Shown here in pieces: positions 51,097 through 59,926 of a DNA stretch of 64,000 nucleotides. The DNA comes from Homoserinibacter gongjuensis (GTDB lineage Bacteria > Actinomycetota > Actinomycetes > Actinomycetales > Microbacteriaceae): the NCBI RefSeq assembly GCF_030161875.1, contig NZ_BSVA01000001.1, positions 558,001 to 622,000 on the forward strand, written 5' to 3'. A program made the translations under genes and the position numbers. Numbering within the stretch: the first letter of the stretch is position 1; each line of letters begins with the position of its first letter. Under the pieces are notes generated by a model. It saw only the letters and a list, made by a program, of their open reading frames with translations, was not told the origin of the DNA and ran no database searches.

Positions 51097-51184
51097 GGCT
51101 CCCCGCGTGGCGCCATCCAGGCCAACTCCCCCAGGGCGGAAACGCAGCAAGGGTAACCGGGCTCTGGCGGGTGCGCGGGGGTCC
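51097..51184 (+). ncRNA. ffs: Signal recognition particle RNA (small bacterial type)
   Basis: Contains the domain IV hallmark AGGGCGGAAACGCAGCAAGG with the GGAA tetraloop and the asymmetric loop bound by Ffh, flanked by complementary CTCCCCGCG and CGCGGGGG that close the hairpin. It targets ribosomes to the membrane with Ffh. The ends are estimated from pairing. tRNA-Ser begins four bases later. Confidence 0.88.
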
Positions 51185-51187
51185 TCA

Positions 51188-51272
51188 GGAGGATTCGCCT
51201 AGTGGCCTATGGCGCACGCTTGGAAAGCGTGTTGGGTGAAAGCCCTCGGGGGTTCGAATCCCCCATCCTCCG
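51188..51272 (+). tRNA. tRNA-Ser (GGA)
   Basis: Class II tRNA with a variable arm: acceptor GGAGGAT/ATCCTCC, anticodon loop TTGGAAA (anticodon GGA), variable-arm region GTTGGGTGAAAGCCCTC, T-arm GGGGTTCGAATCCCC. Probably co-transcribed with the SRP RNA. Confidence 0.95.
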
Positions 51273-51274
51273 CT

Positions 51275-51319
51275 CATGTGTGAAGCGGGCCGCCCGAAGG
51301 GTGGCCCGCTTCACACATG
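51275..51319 (+). terminator. Strong hairpin after tRNA-Ser
   Basis: Perfect 17-bp inverted repeat CATGTGTGAAGCGGGCC/GGCCCGCTTCACACATG with a small inner GCCC/GGGT pairing. Confidence 0.85.
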
Positions 51320-51403
51320 TCCGGGCGCGGTGGAGTCGAACCCTTGGGTGGGCGCGCGCCGCCGGAGGCTCCGCGCGCGGCACAGCCGCGGGTGCAGAGG
51401 CGG

Positions 51404-51428
51404 TGGGACGAATCCCGTCCTCGTCCCA
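51404..51428 (-). terminator. Hairpin downstream of the DUF559 gene
   Basis: TGGGACGA/TCGTCCCA, 8 perfect bp around a 9-base loop, about 34 bases past the DUF559 stop. Confidence 0.5.
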
Positions 51429-51495
51429 TCTCCATGCTCAACTGCGCGTGCGGCTCCGATCTCAGCAGCGCCGAGCCGATCGGCCATGTAGACGG
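51422..51495. repeat. 74-bp imperfect repeat, copy A
   Basis: Aligns without gaps to 52442-52515 (53 of 74 identical by hand). Identity is concentrated at the ends (CATGCTCAA and GCCATGTAGACGG), which are themselves near-inverted (CCATCT-CATG versus CATGTAGACGG). It overlaps the 3' end of the DUF559 gene. Confidence 0.6.
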
Positions 51496-52312
51496 CGCGC
51501 AGGCACCGCTTTCACAAGTGCCGAGACGGCCTCCCGCACGTCGTCCGAATGCCAGAAGACGTCTTCGGCGATGACGCGGAACGTCACGAGACCCTGTTTT
51601 GCTGCCGCCAGGTCGCGGCGCCGGTCATTGCGCTGAGCCTCCCAGCTCGCGTGATGTGCCTCGCTGTCGCATTCGATGATGAGCCATCCGTCGACGAGGA
51701 AGTCGACCCGCCCGACCCCGGGGATGGTCACCTGACACTCGACGGAGCAGCCGATGGCGCGGAGGATGAAGCGCAACAGCGACTCCGCCCCGGACTCGGC
51801 GCGTGCATCGAGCAGCCGACGCAACCTCGGAAGCGACGGGGAAGCGCCGTGAAAAGCTCGTCCAGATCATCGGGGTGCAATAAGCCGAGGTGCAGCGCCG
51901 AGTCGAGCGTGGCGATGGCCGCGCGAGGGTTCTGGCCCATCACGGCGTCGTAGAGCGCGTCGATCGGTTCGACGGCGAGCGCATCGGGGTGCGGGGTGCG
52001 CAATAGCACACGGCGATGGATGCGGTGGGGCCTGCCGAGCGGCGGAATCCGCGAGCTGGAGCGCACCACGTGCACCTCGAGTCGATCCGTCGCCAGCACG
52101 AACACACCGCGGCGCGCGAGCTCGGATGTGCCGGTCAGTCGACCGAGAAGGCGGCCCGCGTCGACAACATCCGCATGCGTTCCTGCCGGCGTGTAGGCGC
52201 CCGCACGGAGCCGAAGCAGCCGCCCGGACTGTACCGCGGCCCGGATGCGGCGCTTGGTCCAGCCGCGAGCGAGCAGCTCCCTCGTGCGGGTGAGGGATGG
52301 CGGCTCTTGCAT
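51462..52312 (-). CDS. DUF559 (VSR-like endonuclease fold) protein, frameshifted
   Basis: About 284 residues. The N-terminal winged-helix part (LTRTRELLARGWTKRRIRAAV, then LLRLRAGAYTP) resembles AbiEi-type antitoxin heads. The C-terminal DUF559 domain (VDFLVDGWLIIECDSEAHH, RDLAAAKQGLVTFRVI) has the Asp/Glu pattern of PD-(D/E)XK/VSR nucleases. Such genes are abundant in Microbacteriaceae with unknown function. The frame breaks near 51836, before PRLRRLLDARAESG. ATG 52312 begins the conserved region; the frame remains open to 52600 but is not convincing. Confidence 0.75.
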
Positions 52313-52688
52313 GCCACCAGGCTCCAGAAGCGGAGCGAGCCGCGCTCGCGGGATGGCCTGTTCAGTGGAGAATCTGCGAGCGGGCCACGTGTGGACGACA
52401 GGTCGGCGAGCCGTTGCTCGGGATGCGGGTGCGGCCGTTCGCGTGCCACCTACATGCTCAATCGCCCATTCGGCCCTGTTTCCGGGCGCGCCGTGCGAGT
52501 CCGCCATGTAGACGGGACGCAACGCCGCCGCGACGGCTGTCGCGAACCCACCTACGCCGGGCAACGCTTGAGCAGCCTCTCCAGCGGTGACATGTCCCAT
52601 CTACATGGGGAACCGGCACGCCGAGCCGCCGTGGCCGATCCAGTGGCAGTCGGTCATGGAGGAGGGACGCCGCGCGCCCCGCAACCGC
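52313..52688. other. 376-bp noncoding region upstream of the DUF559 gene
   Basis: Holds copy B of the 74-bp repeat and, at about 52595-52610, a further partial match (CCCATCTACATGGGG). No gene with a ribosome site is visible. Confidence 0.55.
52442..52515. repeat. 74-bp imperfect repeat, copy B
   Basis: Second copy of the element at 51422-51495. The inner part differs but can still fold (CGGCCC-N6-CGGGCG), as copy A can (CGGCTC/GAGCCG). Confidence 0.6.
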
Positions 52689-54268
52689 TCAGTACCCCGA
52701 GGTGGCCCGCACCCGCTCCAGCAGCACCGGCCCCGTGCGGTCGAAGACCCGGCCGCCCAGCGCGACACCCGCCACCGCGACGCCGACGCCGATCAGCAGC
52801 CCGACCACGAGCGCGAGCCACGACCACACGGCCGCGCCCGTCACGACGGCGGCGATCGCGAGCGCGAGCGCGGGCGCCGTCAGCACGCCGGCCATCAGGG
52901 TGAAACCCATGAGCGCGAGCCCGACCCAGAAGCTCTGTCCCGGCACCCGCTTGAACACGTTGTCGCCCGACGCCGGCACCGGGATCACGAGGTACGCCGA
53001 GCTGAGCGCGCAGATGCCGAGCCCCGCGAGCAGCGCGCCGAGTCCGCATCCGAGCACGGCGGGCAGCAGCAGCCACTGGCCTGACAGCCCGACCGTCACG
53101 ACCGTCACGACCACCACGAGCGGTGCCCCCGCCGTGAGGGCACCGAGCAGCCGCCCGGCGCGATCGTCGCGCCCGCGGATGCCGGTGGCCAGCAGCGTCG
53201 AGAACGCCGAGCCGTCATACGACACGTCGGCGTACGGCACGAGTCCGAGCAGCAACGCGGGCAGCACGACCACGAAGGCGAAGATCGGCGTCTGCACCTG
53301 CCAGCCGAGCGCGAAGGCGAGCAGCACAGGCAGCACGGCGACGATCACGAGGTTGCGCAGGTAGCGCGGGTCGCCGAGCCAGTAGCTGAGCGAGCGCGCC
53401 CAGCCGGCCCCCGTCGGCCCGGTCGGCGCGAGGCCGATCCAGCCGAGCCTGCCGGATCTTCCGCTCACGGCCCGGCGCTTCGGTGACACGGATGCCGCCA
53501 CCACGTTGCGCCGCCACAGCAGCCACAGCGCCGCGAGGGTGGCCACCGCGATCCCGAGCTTCACGAGCCCGACCCACAGTTCCCCGTCGGCGAGGTCGCC
53601 CGGAACCGCCCAGACGGCGCCGACGGGCGTCCACGACAGCCCCGCGATGAGCGCGCCCACGCGATCGGTGTCGAGCCCGCCGCGGTCGCCGAGCACGCTC
53701 AGCAGCCCCGTCACGATGGGGCCGGCGAGCACGAGCACCCCGAAGCCGAGGAGGCCGAGCACATTACCGAGTCGTCCGCGGCCCCGCGACGAGAACGACG
53801 CGACGGTGCGTGATGCGACGACGCACGTCAGCACGCCGATCGGCAGGCACACGACGCTCGCGAGCAGCGCGACGGGCCAGCTGCCCGAGGCGACGAGCCC
53901 GACGAAAGCACCGAGCGTCGTGACGATGCCCGGGATGCCGCACACGCCGACGAGGGTCAGCGCGAGCATCACCTGGCGCGTGCTGAGCGGGAACGGCGCG
54001 AGCTGCTCGGCCTCGATGGTCGTGTCGACGCCTCCCGCGAGCAGGGGGCGATGCTCCAGCCGACCACGAGAAGGGCGCCCCCGAGCGTCACGACGCTGTG
54101 GGTGGCATCCACCCCCGAGACCCCGATCAGGAACAGCGCAGCGACCACCACGAAGAGCCCGCTGAGCGCCCCGATGATACCGAACACGAACCCCACGAGC
54201 TGCCACGGGCTGCGCGTGAGCATGTTCGCGAGCAGGCGGTACCGCAGCCTCAGGACTGTCGCAACCAC
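52689..54268 (-). CDS. ABC-2-like transporter permease, frameshifted
   Basis: About 526-residue integral membrane protein with some 12 hydrophobic segments, starting VATVLRLRYRLLANMLTRSP. It is the partner of the ATPase encoded directly upstream, whose stop it overlaps by 19 bases (GTG 54268). The frame breaks near 54036-54040 (five C for six), in GWSIAPLLAGGVDTTIEAEQL. No substrate motif is seen; drug or lipid export are the common functions of such pairs. Confidence 0.8.
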
Positions 54269-55026
54269 GCGGGCCCCTCCGCGTGCGTGCGCCCGCCGAC
54301 GAGTTCGAGGAACCGCTCCTGCAGGCTGGAACCGGCCCGCACCTCCGCGACGGGTCCGGCGACGAGCACCCGCCCGTTGGACACGATCGCGACGTGGTCG
54401 CACATGCGCTGCACGAGATCCATCGAGTGGCTCGAGACGATCACGGTGCCGCCGCTCGCCGTGTAGGAACGCAGCACGTCTTCGATGTTCGCGGCCGAGA
54501 CCGGGTCGACCGACTCGAACGGCTCGTCGAGCACGAGCAGGCGGGGTGCGTGCACGAGCGCGCACGCGAGGGCGACCTTCTTGGTCATGCCGGCGGAGTA
54601 GTCGGCGACGGCGACGCCGGCGGCCTCGCGCAGGTCCATGAGGTCGATGAGGTCGGCGGTGCGCGCCACGATCTCGTCCCGCGGCAGTGAGAAGAGGCGC
54701 CCCGTGTAGGCGATGAGCTGCTCGCCGGTGAGCCGGTCGAACAGCCGCACCCCGTCGGCGAGATTGCCGATCATGCGCTTCGCGGCCGTCGGGTCGCTCC
54801 ACACGTCGACGCCGTGCACGGATGCCGTTCCCGCATCCGGGCGCAGCAGTCCCGTCGCCATGGAGAGCGTGGTGGTCTTGCCCGCGCCGTTCGGTCCGAC
54901 GAGCCCGTAGAAGGAGCCGGTGGGTACTGCCAGATCGATGCCGTCGACTGCCAGTTTCGCGCCGAAGCGTTTGACGAGCCCCCTCAACGCGAGTGCGGGC
55001 GCGGCGTCCGGTGCGCGGTGTGGCAT
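54250..55026 (-). CDS. ABC transporter ATP-binding protein
   Basis: 258-residue cytosolic ATPase subunit with Walker A GPNGAGKTT, a degenerate signature YSAGMTKKVALACAL, Walker B LLVLDEPFESVDP and the H-loop SSHSMDLVQ. The YSAGM signature is typical of ABC-2/exporter ATPases. The gene is leaderless (TAGCGT, six bases, ATG 55026) and shares a 62-bp divergent promoter region with the PH-domain gene. Confidence 0.9.
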   Translation of the reverse strand: MPHRAPDAAPALALRGLVKRFGAKLAVDGIDLAVPTGSFYGLVGPNGAGKTTTLSMATGLLRPDAGTASVHGVDVWSDPTAAKRMIGNLADGVRLFDRLTGEQLIAYTGRLFSLPRDEIVARTADLIDLMDLREAAGVAVADYSAGMTKKVALACALVHAPRLLVLDEPFESVDPVSAANIEDVLRSYTASGGTVIVSSHSMDLVQRMCDHVAIVSNGRVLVAGPVAEVRAGSSLQERFLELVGGRTHAEGPAWLRQS

Positions 55027-55032
55027 GCGGTA

Positions 55033-55038
55033 ACGCTA
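55033..55038 (-). promoter_or_regulatory. -10 box, leaderless ABC ATPase gene
   Basis: TAGCGT on the minus strand is six bases from ATG 55026. Confidence 0.45.
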
Positions 55039-55076
55039 GAGCATGCGAGCTCTCGATCCGGTCACACCGCGTGCCC

Positions 55077-55082
55077 TAGGGT
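55077..55082 (+). promoter_or_regulatory. -10 box, leaderless PH-domain gene
   Basis: TAGGGT is six bases from GTG 55089. Confidence 0.45.
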
Positions 55083-55088
55083 GATGCC

Positions 55089-55727
55089 GTGACGGCCGTG
55101 GATGGGGCACAGCGGATGCGGGTGCACGTGCGCCCGAAACGTTCGCTGCTCGGTGAGGCCTTCGCCGCGATCCTGCTGGGCACGACCCCCATCTTCGCGG
55201 TCGTGTACTGGTTCACCTCGACGCACGGTGGCATGGAGCTGGCGATCATCGTGCACGCGGTGGTGATCGCGATCGGCCTGCTGCTCGTGTGGCGGCAGCT
55301 GCGCGTGTTCTGTGCGGTCACCGACGACGAGCTCGTCGGCAACGGCATCTTCACGCCGCTCGTGCGGGTCAAGCTCGCGTCGATCCGACGCGTGCAACTC
55401 GTGCCCACCTACCTCGGTGCCGCCCCCGAGCCCGTGCTGCAACTGCTCGTGACGGGCGATGAGGGCCGTCGGCTGTTCCGGATGCGCGGGAACTTCTGGC
55501 GGGCATCCGATCTGCGCGAGCTCGCCGCCGCCCTGCCGGTGCCCGCGGAGGAGACGCGCGAGGTCATCACGATGAGCGAGTTCTTTGTGGGCTACCCGGG
55601 TTCTGCCTACTGGTTCGAGAACCGACGCCCGCTGCAGGTGGCGATCGCCACCGTGCTGCTGCTCGTAGCGCTCGCCGCCGCGGTCTGGATCATGAACCTG
55701 CTCGGGCTGCCGATCCGCTTCCTCTGA
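55089..55727 (+). CDS. PH-like-domain membrane protein
   Basis: 212 residues: two N-terminal membrane helices (GEAFAAILLGTTPIFAVVYW and IIVHAVVIAIGLLLVW), a bacterial PH-like region (VFCAVTDDELVGNGIFTPLVRVKLASI, then VPTYLGAAPEPVLQLLV) and a C-terminal helix. The arrangement resembles DUF304/bPH proteins. Function unknown; it diverges from the ABC exporter. Confidence 0.72.
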   Translation: MTAVDGAQRMRVHVRPKRSLLGEAFAAILLGTTPIFAVVYWFTSTHGGMELAIIVHAVVIAIGLLLVWRQLRVFCAVTDDELVGNGIFTPLVRVKLASIRRVQLVPTYLGAAPEPVLQLLVTGDEGRRLFRMRGNFWRASDLRELAAALPVPAEETREVITMSEFFVGYPGSAYWFENRRPLQVAIATVLLLVALAAAVWIMNLLGLPIRFL

Positions 55728-55747
55728 GCCCGAGCGGGGCGGCCCCG

Positions 55748-56374
55748 CTACGGGCGCGGCGGGATCCAGCGACCCAGCAGCGGGCCCTTCGGGCTCGACG
55801 AGGGCAGATCGACGAAGCCGACCGCGGCGTAGAAGGCGCGCGCGGGGGTGTTCGCCGGGTCCATCGAGAGGTGCACTCCCGGCACGCCCGCTTGGGCGAG
55901 CGTGGGGATGAGCATGTTCTCGATGAGGGCCCGCCCGTACCCACGACCCTGCGCGGACGGGAGCAGGTCGATGTGCAGGTGCGCGGGGTACTCGTCCACC
56001 TCGGGCACGATCAACACCTCGGGGTCGTAACCGCGCTGCACGAGCGACTCCTCGTCGGAGTAGGGTTCCTCGGGCGTCGGGTAGCGTTCGGCGAACCAGG
56101 GCGTCCACTTCTCGCGCCACCACTGCACGAACCGCCGGGTGCGCGGCACCGCCACGAGATAGCCGACCGGGCCGTCGCCCTCGTCGACCACCCACGCCCA
56201 CTCGGGTGATGCCGTCACATACGGTTCGAGGAACAGGTCGGGCAGCAGGTCGTCGGTGGACCAGCGGCCCGTCGCATCCCCTCCGGCAGCGCCCGTGAGC
56301 ACGCAGATCTCGCGCAGGCGCGCCAGATCCTCGTTGCGGTACGGACGGATGCCGGCGTCGCCACGTCCGCTCAT
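55748..56374 (-). CDS. GNAT-family N-acetyltransferase
   Basis: 208-residue acetyltransferase with the acetyl-CoA loop LPSAQGRGYGRALIENML and NTPARAFYAAVGFVDLP. The middle (RFVQWWREKWTPWFAERYPTPE) resembles GNATs of the Rv0428c/OGA-related group in actinobacteria. The substrate is unknown. ATG 56374 overlaps the stop of the saccharopine-dehydrogenase-like gene (ATGA), so the two are probably co-translated. Confidence 0.86.
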   Translation of the reverse strand: MSGRGDAGIRPYRNEDLARLREICVLTGAAGGDATGRWSTDDLLPDLFLEPYVTASPEWAWVVDEGDGPVGYLVAVPRTRRFVQWWREKWTPWFAERYPTPEEPYSDEESLVQRGYDPEVLIVPEVDEYPAHLHIDLLPSAQGRGYGRALIENMLIPTLAQAGVPGVHLSMDPANTPARAFYAAVGFVDLPSSSPKGPLLGRWIPPRP

Positions 56375-57654
56375 CGCACCTCTCCCGCGGTGCGCTCCTC
56401 GAGCCCCCACGCCTGCCCGTATCCGCCCTCGGCCTCAGGGCGCGCCATGAGCTCGAGGAACGGCGCGGCCTCGAACGCCTCGGGCCCGAGCACCCCGGTG
56501 CCCGACCACACGCCCGTCGAGAGCAGCTCGAGCGCGATCACCGGGTTGAGGGCCGTCTGCCAGACGACGCACTGGCTCTCGTACTCGGCCATCGTCCACT
56601 CGTTGTCGCTCACGTGGTAGAGGTACACCTCGCGTGGGGCGCCGTCGACGCCCGTGCCGGTGACCCACACGCCCGCGCAGGTCTTGCCCGTCATCCGCGG
56701 TCCGATCGTGGCCGGGTCGGGCAGCGCCGCCGCGACCACGTCGCGCGGCGCGACCTCGACGGGCCCGTTCGCGCTGCGCACCCGGATCGGCGTCGTCTTG
56801 TCGAGTCCGAGCAGGTTGAGGGTCTTCAGCACGCCGATGAACTCGTCGCCGAGCCCGTACTTGAAGGTCACCCGCTTCGCGTCGAGGAAGCGCGGCATGA
56901 GCAGCACCTCCTCGTGCTCGACGTTGACGCACTCGACCGGCCCGATGCCCTCCGGGAAGTGGAACACCTCGGGCTCCGAGAACGGCTCGGTCGTGTACCA
57001 CCCGCGGTCCTTCTCCCACACGACCGGCGGGTTGAGGCACTCCTCGATCGTGGTCCAGATCGAGAAGGAGGGCGCGAAGATCTCGTTGCCCGCCTCGTCG
57101 CGCACGACCAGATTGGCGCCGTCGCGCACGCCCAACTCGTCGATCTCGCGGAAGAGCTCGTCGGAGGCGTAGCGGGCGAAGACATCCGAGAGCCCCGGCT
57201 CGACGCCCATGCCCACGAGCGCGAGACGGCCCGCGCGCTCCCAGTCGGGCGCCGTCGCGAACTGATCATCGCCGAGCTTGACCCCCGGCTCCGCGTACGG
57301 GCGCTCGGGATGCGGCTCCGAGAGGCTCATGGCCATGTCGAGATAGTCGGCGCCCGCCGCGAGCGCGCCCGCGAAGATCGTGGGCACGAACTTCGGCTCC
57401 ACGGCGTTCATCACGTGGGTCGCGCCGTGTTCGCGGGCCACCGCGGCGACGCTGTCCGGGTCGGATGCGTCGATCCTTGCGGCGACGAAGCGCTCGCCCT
57501 GCGGCCCGTGCTTCGCCTCGATCCAGCTCAGCGTGCGCTCGGCGCGGGTGAGGTCGTAGTCGCTCACGACCATGGTCTCGAAGAAGTCGCGACGAGCGGC
57601 GATCTTGGCGATGGCATCACCGACACCGCCCGCCCCCACGAGGAGGATTCTCAT
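56371..57654 (-). CDS. Saccharopine dehydrogenase-family oxidoreductase
   Basis: 427-residue NAD(P)-binding protein. The Rossmann start is RILLVGAGGVGDAIAKIAAR, with HVMNAVEPKFVPTIFAGALAAGADYLDM and a catalytic-domain-like GMGVEPGLSDVFARYA. Relatives include saccharopine reductase and carboxynorspermidine synthase; which reaction applies is not clear. ATG 57654 is leaderless (TAGCCT seven bases before) and starts exactly at the Rossmann fold. Confidence 0.85.
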   Translation of the reverse strand: MRILLVGAGGVGDAIAKIAARRDFFETMVVSDYDLTRAERTLSWIEAKHGPQGERFVAARIDASDPDSVAAVAREHGATHVMNAVEPKFVPTIFAGALAAGADYLDMAMSLSEPHPERPYAEPGVKLGDDQFATAPDWERAGRLALVGMGVEPGLSDVFARYASDELFREIDELGVRDGANLVVRDEAGNEIFAPSFSIWTTIEECLNPPVVWEKDRGWYTTEPFSEPEVFHFPEGIGPVECVNVEHEEVLLMPRFLDAKRVTFKYGLGDEFIGVLKTLNLLGLDKTTPIRVRSANGPVEVAPRDVVAAALPDPATIGPRMTGKTCAGVWVTGTGVDGAPREVYLYHVSDNEWTMAEYESQCVVWQTALNPVIALELLSTGVWSGTGVLGPEAFEAAPFLELMARPEAEGGYGQAWGLEERTAGEVR

Positions 57655-57661
57655 GGCAACG

Positions 57662-57667
57662 AGGCTA
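57662..57667 (-). promoter_or_regulatory. -10 box, leaderless saccharopine-dehydrogenase-like gene
   Basis: TAGCCT on the minus strand, seven bases from ATG 57654. Confidence 0.45.
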
Positions 57668-57794
57668 GTGGCCACGCGCACGGCCGGGAGCCAGGCGCGG
57701 CCCAGCTTGCGGCTAGCACGGGGCCGGGCCACGGTCAACCACCTCTGCCGACGGCCGCCGTCGAGGCATCCTGACTCTCGACGGGAGGTGGCGC

Positions 57795-58674
57795 ATGGCC
57801 GACGCCGGGTGGGCGCTCATCGTGCACGGTGGTGCGCGCGAGATCCCCGATACCGACCGCGACGACTTCCGACACGGCTGTGCCGCGGCGGCGGCGCGGG
57901 GGCGAGCCGTGCTCGAGGCGGGTGGTTCCGCTGTCGACGCCGCGATCGCCGCCGTTCGCGCGCTCGAGGACGACCCCACCTTCAACGCCGGCATCGGCGC
58001 GGCCGAACGCGCGGATGGCCGCGTGCAGCGCGACGCCGCCGTCATGGACGGCTCGACCCTCGACGTGGGTGCCGCGGCGGCCGTCGAGGGGTTCCCCATC
58101 CGATCGAACTCGCCGCCTCGCTGCTGCGCGAGGAGGAGGTGCTCCTCGTCGGCCCGGGCGCGGAACACGTCGCGGCCCGCCGCGGCCTCACCGCGCCCGC
58201 CGCCTCGCACGGTGGCCGAGAGAAAGCCCCGGCACTCGACACCGTCGGATGCGTCGCGCGCGACAGCGAGGGGCACCTCGCTGCCGCCGTCTCCACGGGT
58301 GGCATCGCGGGCGCCCGCGTCGGCCGTGTCGGCGACAGTCCGCTGCCCGGCGGCGGCTTCTTCGCCGACGACGAGGTCGGTGCCGTGGTGCTGAGCGGAG
58401 CCGGTGAGCAGATCGCGCGCGTCGCGCTCGCCGCGTGGGTCGAGCACAGGATGCGGGCGGGCCTCAACCCGGCCGCCGCCACGGCATCCGCGCTGGAACG
58501 ACTCGACCGGGTGGGGGCCAAGCGGGCCTCATCGCCCTCGACCGCACGGGGCGCCCCGGTTGGGCTTACAGCAGCCCCGACTTCGCTATCGCGTATGTCT
58601 CGAGCACGCACGACGTGCACGCCTTCACCCGACCGCCCACCCCCGACATCGACGCCCTGGAGGAGCGAGCATGA
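57795..58674 (+). CDS. Ntn-type isoaspartyl peptidase/L-asparaginase, two frameshifts
   Basis: About 294 residues of the plant-type asparaginase (T2) family. The N-terminal VHGGARE and AVRALEDDPTFNAGIG regions, the autocleavage site DTVGC (Thr becomes the N-terminal nucleophile) and GGIAGARVGRVGDSPLPGGGF are intact. The frame breaks near 58100 (four C for five, in GFPHPIELAASLL) and near 58525 (GGG short by one, in AKRGLIALDRTG). ATG 57795 has a GGGAGGTGG ribosome site. Its stop overlaps the next ATG (ATGA), so it heads the coupled four-gene module. Confidence 0.88.
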
Positions 58675-59717
58675 CCTTGACCCACGAGCCGCCGACCCGT
58701 CTCGGGATCGCAGTGCGCGGCCCCCTCAGCGCGGCCCTGCTGCCGCTGTTCGGCGGTGAGGCCTCCGTGGAACTCGACGAGCTCGCGGGACTCGCGGAGA
58801 CCGTCGCGTCCTGCGACGACGCGATCTTCGACGACGACCTGCAGCTCTCGCTGTTCCTGCTCTACGCGATCTGCTACGGCTCGCTCGACCAGCTCGGCGC
58901 CCAGTGGGAGTGGCATCCGGCGGTCATCGGCGCGCGCACGACGCTCGAGCGCGCCTTCGAAGCCGCGCTCCGGACGCGCGTCGAGAGCCCCGCCGCGCCC
59001 GAACCGCACCGGGAGGCCGTGGCGGCGACGCTCTTCGAACTGACCGCCCCCACCCCCGGTCCGAGCCTCTCGCGTTACGTCGCGCGCACCGCCGACCGCG
59101 CGCAGGTGCTCGAACTGCTCATGCAGCGCAGCATCTACACCCTGCGCGAGGCCGACGCGCATTCGTGGACCATCCCGCGTCTCACCGGACGCGCGAAGGC
59201 CGCGCTCATGGAGATCCAGTCCGACGAGTACGGCGGCGGCAGCTTCACCCGCATGCACCAGGAGCTCTACGCGCGGGCCATGCGGGGCGCCGGACTCGAT
59301 GACCGCTACGGCGCGTATGTCGACGAGGTTCCGGCGATCACTCTCGCCTCGTTCAATCTCATGACGATGTTCGGCATGAACCGTCGCCTGCGCGGCGCCT
59401 CGGTGGGGCATCTCGCGGCGTTCGAGATGACGTCGTCGATCCCGTGCCGCTTCGTCGCCGAGGGCATCAGGCGCGTCGGGTTCGGCGATGACGTCGCCGA
59501 CTACTACGACGAGCACGTGGAGGCCGATGCCGTGCACGAGCAGATCGCGGGTCGCGACCTTGCCGGCTCGCTCGCCGAAGACGAGCCCGAGCTGCTGCCC
59601 GACATCCTGTTCGGAGCCGCCGCGTGCCTCACGGTCGACGGCTGGGCGAGCGACCACATCCTGCACAGCTGGGAGGCGGGTCGCTCGTCGCTGCGCCCCG
59701 CTGAGACGACCCGATGA
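58671..59717 (+). CDS. Haem-oxygenase-like iron-containing redox enzyme family protein
   Basis: 348-residue protein matching the iron-containing redox enzyme/HDO fold. Ligand-type residues are visible in DEYGGGSFTRMHQELYARAM, FEMTSSIPCRF and YYDEHVEADAVHEQI, a Glu/His/Asp pattern like that of haem-oxygenase-fold diiron oxidases (the fold of UndA, BesC and SznF). The substrate and product are unknown. It is coupled by ATGA overlaps to the asparaginase before it and the CDGSH protein after it, suggesting joint work. Confidence 0.83.
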   Translation: MTLTHEPPTRLGIAVRGPLSAALLPLFGGEASVELDELAGLAETVASCDDAIFDDDLQLSLFLLYAICYGSLDQLGAQWEWHPAVIGARTTLERAFEAALRTRVESPAAPEPHREAVAATLFELTAPTPGPSLSRYVARTADRAQVLELLMQRSIYTLREADAHSWTIPRLTGRAKAALMEIQSDEYGGGSFTRMHQELYARAMRGAGLDDRYGAYVDEVPAITLASFNLMTMFGMNRRLRGASVGHLAAFEMTSSIPCRFVAEGIRRVGFGDDVADYYDEHVEADAVHEQIAGRDLAGSLAEDEPELLPDILFGAAACLTVDGWASDHILHSWEAGRSSLRPAETTR

Positions 59718-59926
59718 GCGCCGAGCGCCCCGTGCAGATCACCCCATGCCCGAACGGGCCGCTGCTCGTGCGGGGAGACGTGGAGCTCGTCGACGGCGAC
59801 GGCGAGGTCATCCCGCACACCCGTCGCACCGTGGCGCTGTGCCGCTGCGGCGTCTCGCTCATCAAGCCCTACTGCGATGGCAGCCACAAGATGGTCGGCT
59901 TTCGCACCGAGGAGGCAAGCGGATGA
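59714..59926 (+). CDS. CDGSH-type [2Fe-2S] protein
   Basis: 70-residue protein with one CDGSH motif, C43-R-C45-x8-C54-D-G-S-H58, the 3Cys-1His ligand set of mitoNEET-like [2Fe-2S] proteins that transfer electrons or clusters. It is soluble, with no membrane segment. It overlaps both neighbours by ATGA. An electron-donor or cluster-donor role for the adjacent iron enzyme is inferred from the coupling only. Confidence 0.9.
   Translation: MSAERPVQITPCPNGPLLVRGDVELVDGDGEVIPHTRRTVALCRCGVSLIKPYCDGSHKMVGFRTEEASG

Noticed and set aside
51321..51403. tRNA-like remnant or attachment site after tRNA-Ser
   Set aside because: TCGAACCC and ACGAATCCC look like T-arm pieces, but no cloverleaf forms and no integrase or duplicated tRNA end is present.
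52313..52600. N-terminal extension of the DUF559 protein to 52600
   Set aside because: The extra region has no family similarity and covers the repeat; ATG 52312 begins the conserved part.
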